DNA of 64,000 nt, taken from contig JAMXDE010000057.1 in NCBI GenBank assembly GCA_026770025.1, positions 186,001-250,000 of the forward strand, read 5' to 3'. Origin of the DNA: Craspedostauros australis (taxonomy: Eukaryota; Bacillariophyta; Bacillariophyceae; Mastogloiales; Achnanthaceae). The first letter of the stretch is position 1, and each line of letters opens with the position of its first letter. Positions 44,199 to 55,120 of this stretch are shown one piece after another. The translations under genes were made by a program, and so were the position numbers. The notes under the pieces were generated by a model. That model ran no database searches. It was not told the DNA's origin and saw only the letters and a list, made by a program, of their open reading frames with translations.

Positions 44199-45015
44199 AT
44201 GGCCGACTGGTGGCAACCGGACCCCGACGACATGACCGAGGAAGGAGCGACTCCATTTCAGGAGACGTACAACAACTTCCACTCGGACATGGAGGATCAT
44301 TTCGAGAAATACCTCAACAGCGTCTTTCTCAACGAAGACCTCCTCCGACTGGCCACTGACCACGCCGTCGAGCAGTTTGTGGAGAAGCTGAGTACCTTCA
44401 TCAGCACAGGCACGATGGAACCCCGCTTCGACACTCTCGACTTCATGTCCAAGGCCAAATCAGGGCCATGGTACTACCAAGACCCCGAGCATTTGATGAA
44501 CCAAGGGTACCTTCCACCCAAATCTGCGTACAGCGCAGAAGCGTTCGTCCAAAGGACTCGCTCCGTGTGGAACGCGATGATCGAAAATCATCATTACCGT
44601 CTCGCATTCGAGCTACTCCGTCGCCAGGTGACGACGATCCGACCAGGACCGTGGCTACTTCCAAGCGAATACGAGATTGAGCAATTCGTCCAAGGCATGA
44701 TTGAGTCGAACACGGCGCCACTCACTTCGGCCCCAGCGACTCGCTCTGCCAACCAAGGATCCATGCTCGACATCGACTCGTCATCCACGCTCGACATCAA
44801 CCCGTCGTTCATCCTCGACACAGCGAAGTGCATTCCACCAACCACATGGGCGAACATCGAACAGCATGCCTACTCTGTCGCAATCATCGAGCCACAGAAG
44901 GATGCAACAAACTACCCCACCTACGTCGATAATCGCATGATCAGCTACTTTGCCGCAGGTGGCGACTTGGAGATCGCCGAACGCACCTCGATATACAAGG
45001 CATCCAACACCCGAT
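44199..45015 (+). CDS. Element F segment of unknown function between integrase and RT
   Basis: About 270 residues in a frame different from both the Gag-integrase ORF and the RT ORF. The frame is open from before 43998, and an ATG at 44199 begins MADWWQPDPDDMTEEG. It is rich in aromatic and acidic residues with predicted helices (FEKYLNSVFLNEDLLRLA, VWNAMIENHHYRLAFELLRR). I do not recognise the domain. It ends where the frame must shift by +1, near ACACCCGATCC at about 45010, to enter the RT. It may be its own protein, part of Pol reached by frameshifting, or the product of two opposite indels. Confidence 0.55.
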
Positions 45016-46593
45016 CCGGACACCCTTTCCTTCGACGAAGCCATTCGCGACGACAACAAAGACGAGTGGATGCAAGCCGCCGAAAAGGAGATTCGAGATC
45101 CCACGGAAAAGGGCACGTGGGAGGAAGTGAAGAAGATCGACATCGTCAACGATCGCATCTTTCCAGGAACCTGGGTCTTTCGCCGCAAGCGCCTCCCCGA
45201 CGGAACCATCAAGAAGTACAAGGGACGCTGGTGTTGCTGTGGAGACCTCATTCCAGAGGACGCCTCCACCTACGCACCAGTCGTCGCATGGTCATCTGTC
45301 CGCATCTTCCTCAGCACTTCCATCGTCATGGGCTGGACAACAACGTCCATCGACTTCATGAACGCTTTCGTGCAAGCATCCATCCACAAGCCCGTCTACC
45401 TTCATCTCCCTCGCGGATTCAAATCAACGAAGGGTCCCGACACCTGCCTCAAGCTCCGCAAGAGCCTGTACGGCTTGACGATTGCTCCTCGCCTCTGGTA
45501 TGAACACCTCATCCGAGCTCTCACTACGATCGGCTTCAAGGCCTGCGACCAAGAGCAGTGCTTGTTCATCAAGCAGGACATCATGATCGTCCTCTACGTT
45601 GACGATGCGGGCATCGCCTCCAAGACCAAGCAAGCCGCCGACGATTTCATCAAGTCAATGCGCGACCTCGGCTTCAAGCTCACCCAAGAAGGAAGCTTTA
45701 ACGAGTTCCTGGGAATCGAGCTCAGCCGTGACCCGAAAGCAGACACGGTCCATCTCCGCCAGCCAGGATTGATCAAGAAGATCCTCGCCACGACGAAAAT
45801 GGCGAACTGCAGTCCGTGCCCTGTACCAACTACGCAGCTCGCACTCGGACAGTGCAAGCATGAGCCGCCCATGAACGAACCATGGAACTACCGCTCCGTC
45901 GTAGGCATGCTGTTGTATCTCACGACCAACACTCGCCCCGACCTGGCATTCGCAGTCTCCCAAGTCGCTCGCTTCGGAAGTGACCCTCGCCGCTCACACG
46001 CCAAGGCCATCAAGCGCATCATGCGCTACCTCAAGCACACTGAGGACAAGGGCACCATCGTGCGTCCCACCGGGCAGCTTGATCTCAAGTGCTACGTGGA
46101 TGCAGACTTCGCAGGACTCTACGGACGAGAAGACAGCAAGGACCCCGTCTCCGTCAAGTCGCGCACTGGCTACCTCATCACATTGGGAGGGTGCCCCCTC
46201 ATTTGGAAGTCCAAACTCCAAACTGAGATCGCTCTATCTACGATGGAGTCCGAGTACGCCGCTCTCTCTCTCGCAATGCGCACGCTGATTCCCATCCAAC
46301 AACTCATCCGCCAAGTCATCAACAATGCCGGCACCACCATGCCGCTGCACACCAACCTCCAGTGCACGGTGTTTGACGACAACCAAGCTTGCATTTCCCT
46401 CGCTACCAATCATCAACCAACCGCGCGCACCAAACACTTTCTGACTAAGTGGCACTTCTTTTGGTACTGGGTCAAGGCAGGGTTCATCTACATCCAGCAC
46501 ATCGCAACGCCGGAGCAACTGGCCGACATCTTCACCAAAGGATTGTCCATCGCAGTCTTCGAATACCTGCGATTCAAGATCATGGGTTGGTAA
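45010..46593 (+). CDS. Element F reverse transcriptase-RNase H
   Basis: About 525 residues in the same frame as the Gag-integrase ORF, starting near DPDTLSFDEAIRDD. RT motifs are GTWVFRRKRLPDG, SIDFMNAFVQA, VLYVDDAGIASK (YVDD at about 45595-45606) and FLGIELSRD. RNase H motifs are CYVDADFAGLYG, STMESEYAALSLAMR and TKHFLTKWHFF, and the end is FKIMGW. No convincing ATG begins the RT, so it needs fusion to the upstream frame or a lost base. About 80 bp separate the stop from the 3' LTR. Confidence 0.85.
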   Translation, partial: PDPDTLSFDEAIRDDNKDEWMQAAEKEIRDPTEKGTWEEVKKIDIVNDRIFPGTWVFRRKRLPDGTIKKYKGRWCCCGDLIPEDASTYAPVVAWSSVRIFLSTSIVMGWTTTSIDFMNAFVQASIHKPVYLHLPRGFKSTKGPDTCLKLRKSLYGLTIAPRLWYEHLIRALTTIGFKACDQEQCLFIKQDIMIVLYVDDAGIASKTKQAADDFIKSMRDLGFKLTQEGSFNEFLGIELSRDPKADTVHLRQPGLIKKILATTKMANCSPCPVPTTQLALGQCKHEPPMNEPWNYRSVVGMLLYLTTNTRPDLAFAVSQVARFGSDPRRSHAKAIKRIMRYLKHTEDKGTIVRPTGQLDLKCYVDADFAGLYGREDSKDPVSVKSRTGYLITLGGCPLIWKSKLQTEIALSTMESEYAALSLAMRTLIPIQQLIRQVINNAGTTMPLHTNLQCTVFDDNQACISLATNHQPTARTKHFLTKWHFFWYWVKAGFIYIQHIATPEQLADIFTKGLSIAVFEYLRFKIMGW

Positions 46594-46676
46594 CAACCAA
46601 CAACAACAAACAACAACGAAGGATGAAGTTTTCATCGATACCACAACTCCAATCACGACCCAACACTGAGAGGGAG

Positions 46677-47361
46677 AGTTGAGATTCAATGAGGGACAGA
46701 CTATTACCGAACACGGTATCAACCCGATGGGAGAAATTCTTGTTTTGGCGCGAAATCTTCCGACTTGATTGACCACCAAATCTTTTCTCCTCCTTTCTCT
46801 CCTCCATTCACGAATCCGTCATGACTCAAACCTGACCGACCTGACTCACACCCCACCTGGGAACTATATGCTCTTCAGATCCTCCTTACTGCAACATACC
46901 TCGATTCCTTCATGCTGATGACCACCACACTACCACCATGGTCTCAACATGTGTATCCAACTTGCTTCAACTCAAGCAATGGAATCCGAGGGTCAGCTTC
47001 AGCCACAGCCACTGCTTCATGACTGTCACAGCTGATTGTCATGACCTACACTGCAGTGTAACTACATGTGCGGAGAGCAAAGTACTGTATTGATTGTCTA
47101 CTCTGTTGCACTGAATCAAGTGCATCAGTGCAGGGTCTTGCCAAGTTGTGTGGCATCGTTTCTTCACCCTACTAACACCAATAAGCTAACTCATAATAAC
47201 AGACAAGAATTAGCTACAAAGCACTCTACTTCTCATCGTTACAAGTAATAACTCTTCAATCAGTACACTTCTCTTGAACTGCATCACATGGCTATCCCGA
47301 AGCCGGCAGGTTCACGAGGCATTCTCCACCGATTCGCGACGCCTACGCCCGAATCCTAACT
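46677..47361 (+). repeat. 3' LTR of element F (685 bp)
   Basis: AGTTGAGATTC...GAATCCTAACT, same length as the 5' LTR with about 14 substitutions, several clustered near 47030. Confidence 0.88.
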
Positions 47362-48113
47362 CATGTTATACCGCAGCTCCCATGGATACTGACTGGAATC
47401 ACGATGGTATTATGTGCAAAGATACCCATGATTGCCGCAGCCCCCAATAGTATCTTCCAGACAAACCGCAACACAGCCATCGACCAGTTGCACTCGAACA
47501 GCCCAATGGCCTTACCTGTCTTATGCGACCTAAGCACCCTCATCCAGTGGCCTACTCGGCCATATCCCGATAATTTTCGGGAACCGAGAGATCTATGGCA
47601 ATAACGATACATCAGCCCATGAGTGAATCGAATGAGCGCGACAACCAATACATCTGAACAAGTCGACGCGTCCCAGAGAACCTAAGGTAAAAAAGCGAAA
47701 CAGAGGCGATCCCTAATCGCCCAAGACCACGATCGAGATGACAATAAGTTCCAAGGATTCAAAGGTAACCATCGAGATGACCCAACGAAAGAGATAGAAT
47801 GACATGAACCGAAGTGGGACCAGTGAGGTGACATGAGACCGGAGGCGAGGTACCTGCAGGTCTACAAGTATGAACTTGACGAATGTAGGTGCTCTCCAAT
47901 ATCCAGCTAAGCAGGCGATGAACCACCATGAACACAAGATGAGGATGTAGATGAAAGGAGCCATGCCTGAGAGTGTAACTGTGGGCGGCTACTGCAGATC
48001 ATGCTTGTTATGGAATTGGAATCGAAAGGAGATGAGCATGTTGTGCTCACAGTTCTAAAACGGTACAGACTGATAACAGATTAGTCGACTACTATAACCC
48101 CGGATTTCCAACA
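47362..48113 (+). repeat. Family 2-like LTR remnant, right of element F
   Basis: Begins with the CATGT duplication and ends AACCCCGGATTTCCAACA, the family 2 LTR end. The middle is diverged. It contains two related blocks (near 47370 and 47415) with CGCAGC and CCC, which look like a local duplication. No coding region. Confidence 0.6.
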
Positions 48114-48250
48114 GATGGCAACCAGCCAAATCCAAATGAGGTGGATCGCAACCACCAAAGGCAACCAACAAACACAGTCACATCAGTGGCTTCATTGTTG
48201 TTCGAGGCATTGCTTCACACCTCAAGTTGGTGCATGCAATGGTACACAGA

Positions 48251-48996
48251 TGTTGGAAATCCGGGGTTATAGTTAGTACTAGATTCTAATCTGCTGTTAG
48301 AAACTGTACCGTTTTAGAACTGTGTGCACAATCTCACTTTCTCTTCCGATTTCGTCTTCATGGCAGGCATCTGTCGCGGTGGCGACACGGGGCATCCTGT
48401 TGTCTCTTAGGTGCTTCTCTCTTCATTCATCATGCTCTGTTCTTGCTTCCTTGTCTCTGCATCATCGTAGCTGTCTACGCTTGCATGGTAGGGATCTGTA
48501 GTCTTGAGCTCTTGTCTATCTCATGTTTCCGTCGTTGATCTCATGACTCCATCGTCTCATGGTCGATGTCACCTTTGGTGATGTTCCAAACCTGCGGTTG
48601 TTCTGATCCTTTCTGATGTTCCAAACCTGTGGATGTTCTTGTCCGCAGGAGGGGCGCGTGCTGTCCTCTGAAGAAGGTGCGTCACCTGCTCATGGACTTA
48701 CCGTTCTGATCGACGTCGTCGTCTGCATGGTTGCCATGGTTGGCTTGGTATCGGGACCTCCTGATCTGCCATGGGTGTCGTCCTTGCGTTACTGGAGGAC
48801 AAGCTATCTTCCTCACGGTAGTACAGGTATCAATCGCGTCCGTACCCTTAGTCATAGTCACATTGACCTGGCATATAAAGGTGTGACAAATAGTCTCAGA
48901 ACATGTGACGAATAATATTCAAAGCTGTGACGAACAATGTTGGGAGGTGCGGCAATCACGGGTATTCCGACAAAGTCGTACCCTCGATTCCTAACA
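48251..48996 (-). repeat. 3' LTR of element E (746 bp)
   Basis: On the minus strand TGTTAGGAATCGAGGG...GGATTTCCAACA. Confidence 0.93.
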
Positions 48997-49070
48997 CCCT
49001 TCCATTGTCGCATCGACAACATAATATCCATCATCACCGTCCTTCTCTTTCACCTTTCGCCTTACTCCCA

Positions 49071-52000
49071 TTAATCCATTGCAGACCGCAGTTGGATGAA
49101 GTGATGCTTGTGGTTGTCATAGATCTCCTTTTTGGTGTTCTTTGTGAAGCCGTCTGCGATGTTGTCTTCCGATCGCACGAATTTGGTTACGGCTTCTCCG
49201 TTCTTGACGAGTTCACGTATGAAGTGATGTCGGATGTCGATGTGCCTTGTTCTTGCGGATGTCGATGGGTTGGAGGCGATGAAGATCGCTCCGACATTGT
49301 CAACCATAACGTCCGCAGGCTTGTGCATCTTTAATCCGATGTCGCTCATCAGTTGCGTCACGAAGCGGATTTCTTTCCCTGCTTCTGACAGTGCGACGTA
49401 CTCTGCTTCTGTCGAGCTGAGTGTTACGCTGCGTTGTGCCTTTGATCTCCATATGATCGGCACTCCCTGTAGTAGGACGATGTGCCCTCCTACGCTGATG
49501 CGATTGTCCTTGTCACCCGCAAACTCGCTGTCGGTGAATATTGCAATCTTCCATGCATCGTTGGTCAGTGGACTCGGTTTCATCTTCAGTCCATACTCTC
49601 TCGTGTCCCATACGAACTTCATGACTCGTAGCATCTCCTTGTATGCTGAGGCTGTTGGTCCGTCCAATACTTTGGTCAGTTCTCGTACTGCATTGGCGAT
49701 GTCGGGTCGAGAGTGTTTCACCAGGTATAGCAGCATGCCTACTCCACTTCGGTATCGGCTGTGTCGCTGTTCGTCCACCTTGGGTGCATTGCTGTTCCTT
49801 TGAATGCCCTGCCCTGGTGTTCCTGGTGTTCCGTATCGTTGTAGTTTCAGCACATCGCTCCCGAACGTGTCTATGATGTTCTTGAGGATGTGTGGTTGGT
49901 TCACCCAACAGTTCGTCTTGTCGTGGTTGAATATGATCTTGCAGCTCAGGTAGTCTTCGAGATCTTCCTCCACTTTGACCCCGAACCGTTCCGCTCGGAT
50001 ATCTTTCACGAGCTTCTTCAGTTCCTGCTTTTCTCCGATACAGAGACAATCGTCCACGTAGGTGCCGATCAAAAGCAGTTGCCCTTCCTGATTCCGAATC
50101 AGCAGGCATGGGTCTACCTCACTCTGTCTGAACCCCAATTTGAATAGGATGTCGACGAGCTTCTTATTCCATTGTCTGGCACTCTGCACGAGTCCGTAGA
50201 TGGTTTTCTTGAGCAGCAGGCATTCATCCGTTTCGTGTTTCATGCCTTTCGGGCATTGCATATAGATCTCTTCGTCGAGGTCTCCATGCAAGAATGCTGT
50301 CTCAAAGTCGATGATGATGCTGTCTAGCTTCAGTATCATTTTCATAGTGAGCATGATACGATAGGTTGCATCATGTATCACCGGTGCGTGGTGCGCTGAG
50401 AAATCGACTCCTGCGATTTGCGAGTATCCGCATGCCACGAGTCTGGCGCGGAATACCCCGTTCCTCTTTTCCTTGAAGACCCATTTGGTCTTCACGCACC
50501 GCCGATTCCTCGGCATCCGGTCCTTCTTGATCTTTTCCCATACTTTCCTTCTGGCCATATCGTAGAATTCCTTGTTGATGGCTTCGCGCCATTTCTTTCT
50601 CTTACTGGGGTCCGCGTGGTCCCAGCAGTCCTCGAATGTGGTTGGATCTAGCAGCATAGCGATGCTCGCTAGTTCCATCTCATCCTCATTCTGTTCGTTG
50701 TTCAATGCTTGGTCCGCAGTGATGATATCGTCGAGTCTCATCATTCCGTGAGGTGTATCTATCATCATGCCTGCGATATCTCTGTTGAATGTTGACCCGT
50801 CCGCGTGGAAGTCGGGTCCTCCTGTGTCCGATGGGGATGCGATAGTCTCTTGGGGTGTCTCGTACCCTTCGTCTGTATTTGGTTCTGACTCATCGCTCGA
50901 TTCGAGGTCTCGCTCCTCCTCTGGGATGGGTTCTTTGTTGTACCCTGCGAGAGCACTCACCATCCTCGGTACGCGTTGCACAGGTTCTGCGATAGGGGTC
51001 TGCTCCGGCTCGCGTTTGGCCTCTTCATTAGCTCTCCCCTCATCGTCCCTTCCGAATTCGTCGCCGTCATTATCGTTCGACTCATTTTCCCCTTGGGTGG
51101 GTAGCAAGTCATCTTGCCCTCGTGCAGCGTCTTCTGTATCATCTTTCTCTCCGGCTCTGCTGCTGCGATCTGCGTCGTCGGCCTCCATTCCTTCGATGGT
51201 CTCCGATCGTCGCTCCCAAGCTGCTCTCGTGTGTCGAGTCTTCATACCCGATGTAGAGTCGTCATCTTCCAGATCTATCAATATTGATCTGTTGGCATTC
51301 TCGATACCTCTGAATTGCCCATATGACTGATTCATCCATGCCACGTCTCTCGTGATTAGGATCTTAGTTGTTGCGAGGTTCAGCATTCGATACACTCCCT
51401 TCGCGTGTGACTGGCCGTATCCAACGAACATAGCCGGTCTGGATCTGTCATCCAGCTTCGCCTTTATCGTGCGGCCTCCGATGTACACCATGCCAATTTC
51501 CCCGAAAACGCGCAACCCATCCACGTACGTTGGGATCCGGTTGTTGAACAGCACGCATGCTGGTTCTCTCGTTTTCGTCCCGATGATATTCTCCAGTTGG
51601 GTAGCGGTTCTGGCCGCCTCGGCCCATAATTTTCCTCGGACATTTTTCGGCAGGTGCGTGTGATTGAGCATGGCTCGAACTTTCCCGTACAACGTGGCGA
51701 ATTTTCTTTCCACGCGACCGTTCTGCTGCGGTGTAGATGCTGCAGTGTACTCGAACGTTGGACCGAACCCTGCGACGAGCAGTTGCTTCTCCGCGGAATA
51801 ATTTTCTCCTGCGTTGTCACATCTGATAATTTTCACTCGTGTTTGCTGATTGGCTTGGAGCCACTTAAGCAACAGAATCATTTTTGTTCCAACCTCACTC
51901 TTCTCCTTCAAGAAATAGCTCCAACAGTAGTCACTGTAATCATCGAGGACTAGGAGCCAATACTTTCCTTGTCCGTAGCTGTGTGTCTGGACACTCGATG

Positions 52001-55000
52001 TGTCAATGAACAGTCGATCACCAACCTCCTTCGCCCGTGATTGGAGTTTCTTCCTCATGGCCTTCTGCCTTTGTTTGCCAATTGCACAGTCCACACATGC
52101 ATGCAATTTGCATGTGACATTCCACCCGTATCGTCCCGCTGTGCGAGAGATCGTGTAAGTGTCAACATGGCCTAACATTTTATGGATTTGGTTGATGTCC
52201 ACCGCGGTCTGGGTGGACACGCCAACATTGGCTTGATCGTGGGGGTGAGGGGCGGTGACCATGTTAACACCGCTCACGAACCCACTGTGGGTAGCCATAA
52301 GCCGGTCAAATGTAATGCGTTGTCCGCGCTTCTCCAGGCTCATCACAACGCCGTGGTTGCTGATGTTGAAGCCGCTCTCGAGCGCTTTGTTGATGCTGAG
52401 GAGGTTCACCCACAATTTGGGCACGAATTTCACGTGCTTGAGGAGGATGGTTGCGGTGGTACCGTTCTTCTGCATTACCACCATCCGCTTGTCGCCCACC
52501 TTTGTTGCCTTGATGTAGCGACCGCTGCCGATTTTGATGGAGTGGTCGGCCACGCGCACGTTTGTCATCCCCTCGTCGTTGTTGGTCAGGTGGCACGAGG
52601 CACCTGAGTCGCCCAACCAAGTGTTTGCCTCATGGCGGTCTGGGGCGAGCGTGACGCGGCGTTCTTCGACGCCGTCGATGTCACCGATCACCATCGCCAT
52701 GTCTGGTTGCGGGTTTCTCTCGCTGTAGATGGGGAGTTCAGGGAACGCAGTTGGGCTGCGGACTCCGTAGTGGCCTGGGTGGTGCTTCCACATGACTTGG
52801 AGTGCTCCACACGAGGCCAGGCTCCCGATGAGTCCATGGTGGATGGCTGGCAACTGCTCCTTCTCCAGCCTTTCGTTGATAAACGGCATGTTCTTCATGA
52901 CGTTGAATGGAGTCATCATCCCGATTTCGCGTAGGAGGAAGTAGAGGGTGCGAGCATCTGCGCAAGTGCGTCTGTCTCTCGAGTTGTACTCCTCCACTGT
53001 GTCGAGGCACAGCAGGGCAAGCTCGGAGCGCACACTGTCAGCCGGCATGGCGTTGCTCAACGAGTATCGCACTGCGAGTGCGAGGGACTCCTCCTTTGCG
53101 AGCATTGCTCGGCGTTGATCGCGCTCTTCGTGGGTTGTTGGCTTCACCACGTCCATTCCGTCCGGTAGATCGATGAGGAATGGCAGGGCTGGACAATCGA
53201 CGCAGTACGAGTAGATGTACCCTTGTTTGAAGCACAGTGGGCACGATGCCCATCCTTGGTACATAGCGCGCCCAGCTGTTTCGATCGTCTTCTCGATGGG
53301 AGACTTGTTGGTGGAGAGCGAGAAGACAGGCTCTTTGCAGATGTCTTCCGCTCCGATCACCATCGCCACTTCGTTGGTAGTCTCTTCTTCGGTGCTGACG
53401 AGGTCTTCGTCGTAGATGACCTCGTCGAAGAACCCGTCGTCTTCAGTGGACTCGTCGTCGGACGGGAAGAGTTCGCGGTTGATGCGCTCGGCGGCGACCG
53501 CTGGTGGTCCGTAGTGACCATACACCCCTGGGTGGTGGGCCGCCCGCTCTTCAGCTGTCCACTCGGAGCCTTGGTTTGGCTCTTCGTTGCCTTGGTCGGC
53601 CATCTCTTCGTCGGTGGACGTGAGGGCGAGGTCTTCGGTGGTCTCCTCTTCGGGAGGCATCATGGCGTGGTCGTTACTCATGTTTTTCTTGATGTTCGCA
53701 ATTTCTTGGGTGGTTACGAGCCTTGGGTTGGTCACATTTTTGACCTCTGTCGAATCAAGTTCGAACTCGTTGGTGAGGAAGCACATCATTTCCGTGCTAT
53801 CCATGGACTTGTCGTCTTCGGGCAACCAGATGGGCTCCTCGATCATGGCCAGGGCTACGTCGTCGGCCTTCTCGTTGGAGGGCGACCACATCTCCTCGTC
53901 AACTTCAACGAAGGAGTCGTAGCCTGCCACATCGTCTTCTGCAGTCCGCCACATGTGTTCTTCGACCATTACGAGGGCGACGTCTGTCTCTTCCTCCATG
54001 CCGTCGGTCGCCACATTTGCGGCCTCGGCTTCTCGCATTGCTGCTTTCAACTTGAAGCAGTCGAGGATCTTGTGCCCCTTCTTACCGCAGTACTTGCAGT
54101 TTCCGTTGAACTTGTTCTTGGCGGGGGTGTCTCCTCTCTTGTTGTTCTTCTTCAAGGCCTTGTTGTTTTTGTTCTTCGGGGGAGAGCGGCAGTCCGCCTT
54201 CTTGTGCCCGTAGGCCCCGCAGTTGCGGCAGTACCCTTTGAAACCGCCAGTGGCAGCGAGAGCCATTTCCTCTTTGGTGTCGCTCTCGCGGCGGTTGCTT
54301 CCTTGCTTGATGTGACGTGCGTCGTAGGTGGCACTCACAGCTTCACGGATGTCCTCGATTGACATCGTGTTTTCGATGCCGGTGAACTTGAGCTCGATGA
54401 GCTTCACATCCATCTCGTAGTCCCTTGCGAGGGCGTTGAGCACGAGCATGTGGTACTGAGTCATGTCCAAGTCGACGCCGGCGTGGGAGAGGCGTCCACG
54501 GAGCACTTCCATCTCGGTGAGGAACGTGTCCGGGTGTTCTCCCTTCTTCATGCGCATCCCGTTGAGCTGCGCCAACAACTTTGCCTTCATAGGCGCAGTG
54601 CGCTGCTCGTAGATACGCTCAAGAGCTTTCCATGCCTTACGTGGGTCTCCTCCCTCGTAAGCGCTGCTCTTGCATCCCAACACAGCCATGAAGGCAACAT
54701 TGCCTTCGGTGGTTTCATGACTAATAGCCATGGTCAGTTCTTCAAACGCGTACTTCGCCAATGCCTTCTTGTACTCGGCCTCCTCTTTAGGAGTCATGAC
54801 ACTTGGCTTCTTGGCTTCGTCGTCGTCCTTCTTCTTGCCTTTCCCGGGGAGGGAAGCAACGGAGGGGACAAACGGTTCTTCCTTCACAACCACATCACCC
54901 ATGTCCTTGAGATACAAGTCTCCATAGCCCTTGCGGTTGGCGCGGGCCAGGAACTTCGCACTCCAAGCTTTCCAGCTGGACCGCTTGCCGTCGAACATGA

Positions 55001-55037
55001 TCATGTAACGATCAGTCTTACCTAGGAAGGATGTCAT
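49071..55037 (-). CDS. Element E Gag-Pol polyprotein
   Basis: 1988 residues, uninterrupted, from the ATG at 55037 (MTSFLGKTDRYMIMF). The N-terminal Gag capsid region is of the copia UBN2 type in style. CCHC knuckles at about 270 (CRNCGAYGH) and 315 (CKYCGKKGH). A long acidic linker. Protease DSGASC at about 809. Integrase HX4H (HKMLGH) and CVDC with catalytic Asp in LFIDTSS and RCDNAGE and Glu in TPQQNGRVERK. RT with YVDDCLCIG near 1659. RNase H with DSEFAGD, STEAEYVAL and HIDIRHHFIREL. Related to family 1 throughout pol but clearly separate in Gag and LTR. All motifs are intact, so it is probably autonomous. Confidence 0.95.
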   Translation of the reverse strand: MTSFLGKTDRYMIMFDGKRSSWKAWSAKFLARANRKGYGDLYLKDMGDVVVKEEPFVPSVASLPGKGKKKDDDEAKKPSVMTPKEEAEYKKALAKYAFEELTMAISHETTEGNVAFMAVLGCKSSAYEGGDPRKAWKALERIYEQRTAPMKAKLLAQLNGMRMKKGEHPDTFLTEMEVLRGRLSHAGVDLDMTQYHMLVLNALARDYEMDVKLIELKFTGIENTMSIEDIREAVSATYDARHIKQGSNRRESDTKEEMALAATGGFKGYCRNCGAYGHKKADCRSPPKNKNNKALKKNNKRGDTPAKNKFNGNCKYCGKKGHKILDCFKLKAAMREAEAANVATDGMEEETDVALVMVEEHMWRTAEDDVAGYDSFVEVDEEMWSPSNEKADDVALAMIEEPIWLPEDDKSMDSTEMMCFLTNEFELDSTEVKNVTNPRLVTTQEIANIKKNMSNDHAMMPPEEETTEDLALTSTDEEMADQGNEEPNQGSEWTAEERAAHHPGVYGHYGPPAVAAERINRELFPSDDESTEDDGFFDEVIYDEDLVSTEEETTNEVAMVIGAEDICKEPVFSLSTNKSPIEKTIETAGRAMYQGWASCPLCFKQGYIYSYCVDCPALPFLIDLPDGMDVVKPTTHEERDQRRAMLAKEESLALAVRYSLSNAMPADSVRSELALLCLDTVEEYNSRDRRTCADARTLYFLLREIGMMTPFNVMKNMPFINERLEKEQLPAIHHGLIGSLASCGALQVMWKHHPGHYGVRSPTAFPELPIYSERNPQPDMAMVIGDIDGVEERRVTLAPDRHEANTWLGDSGASCHLTNNDEGMTNVRVADHSIKIGSGRYIKATKVGDKRMVVMQKNGTTATILLKHVKFVPKLWVNLLSINKALESGFNISNHGVVMSLEKRGQRITFDRLMATHSGFVSGVNMVTAPHPHDQANVGVSTQTAVDINQIHKMLGHVDTYTISRTAGRYGWNVTCKLHACVDCAIGKQRQKAMRKKLQSRAKEVGDRLFIDTSSVQTHSYGQGKYWLLVLDDYSDYCWSYFLKEKSEVGTKMILLLKWLQANQQTRVKIIRCDNAGENYSAEKQLLVAGFGPTFEYTAASTPQQNGRVERKFATLYGKVRAMLNHTHLPKNVRGKLWAEAARTATQLENIIGTKTREPACVLFNNRIPTYVDGLRVFGEIGMVYIGGRTIKAKLDDRSRPAMFVGYGQSHAKGVYRMLNLATTKILITRDVAWMNQSYGQFRGIENANRSILIDLEDDDSTSGMKTRHTRAAWERRSETIEGMEADDADRSSRAGEKDDTEDAARGQDDLLPTQGENESNDNDGDEFGRDDEGRANEEAKREPEQTPIAEPVQRVPRMVSALAGYNKEPIPEEERDLESSDESEPNTDEGYETPQETIASPSDTGGPDFHADGSTFNRDIAGMMIDTPHGMMRLDDIITADQALNNEQNEDEMELASIAMLLDPTTFEDCWDHADPSKRKKWREAINKEFYDMARRKVWEKIKKDRMPRNRRCVKTKWVFKEKRNGVFRARLVACGYSQIAGVDFSAHHAPVIHDATYRIMLTMKMILKLDSIIIDFETAFLHGDLDEEIYMQCPKGMKHETDECLLLKKTIYGLVQSARQWNKKLVDILFKLGFRQSEVDPCLLIRNQEGQLLLIGTYVDDCLCIGEKQELKKLVKDIRAERFGVKVEEDLEDYLSCKIIFNHDKTNCWVNQPHILKNIIDTFGSDVLKLQRYGTPGTPGQGIQRNSNAPKVDEQRHSRYRSGVGMLLYLVKHSRPDIANAVRELTKVLDGPTASAYKEMLRVMKFVWDTREYGLKMKPSPLTNDAWKIAIFTDSEFAGDKDNRISVGGHIVLLQGVPIIWRSKAQRSVTLSSTEAEYVALSEAGKEIRFVTQLMSDIGLKMHKPADVMVDNVGAIFIASNPSTSARTRHIDIRHHFIRELVKNGEAVTKFVRSEDNIADGFTKNTKKEIYDNHKHHFIQLRSAMD

Positions 55038-55108
55038 GGTGATGATGATGATGATAGGATGTTTGTTGCTGTGTTGTTGGTGGTAGAAACGTAGGATTTC
55101 AATCGTAA

Positions 55109-55120
55109 CGTTTCGAAACG
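55109..55120 (-). promoter_or_regulatory. Palindrome at the primer-binding position, element E
   Basis: CGTTTCGAAACG, perfect palindrome directly inside the 5' LTR. Same frame CGTTTnnAAACG as family 1 but a different centre. Confidence 0.75.

Larger units (their letters stand above)
38213..47361 (+). mobile_element. Element F: family 3 copia-type element
   Basis: LTRs of 685 bp at each end (about 2% different), flanked by an exact 5-bp duplication CATGT (38208-38212 and 47362-47366). LTR termini are AGTT...AACT, not TG...CA. A primer site complementary to an initiator tRNA-Met end follows the 5' LTR, and GAGAGGGAG precedes the 3' LTR. Domain order is Gag, TM hairpin, protease, integrase, unknown segment, RT, RNase H, spread over two reading frames. 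Confidence 0.9.

Noticed and set aside
48616..48915. 99-codon frame repeated at 55486-55785
   Set aside because: Lies inside the LTRs of element E, antisense to the element; identical only because the LTRs are.
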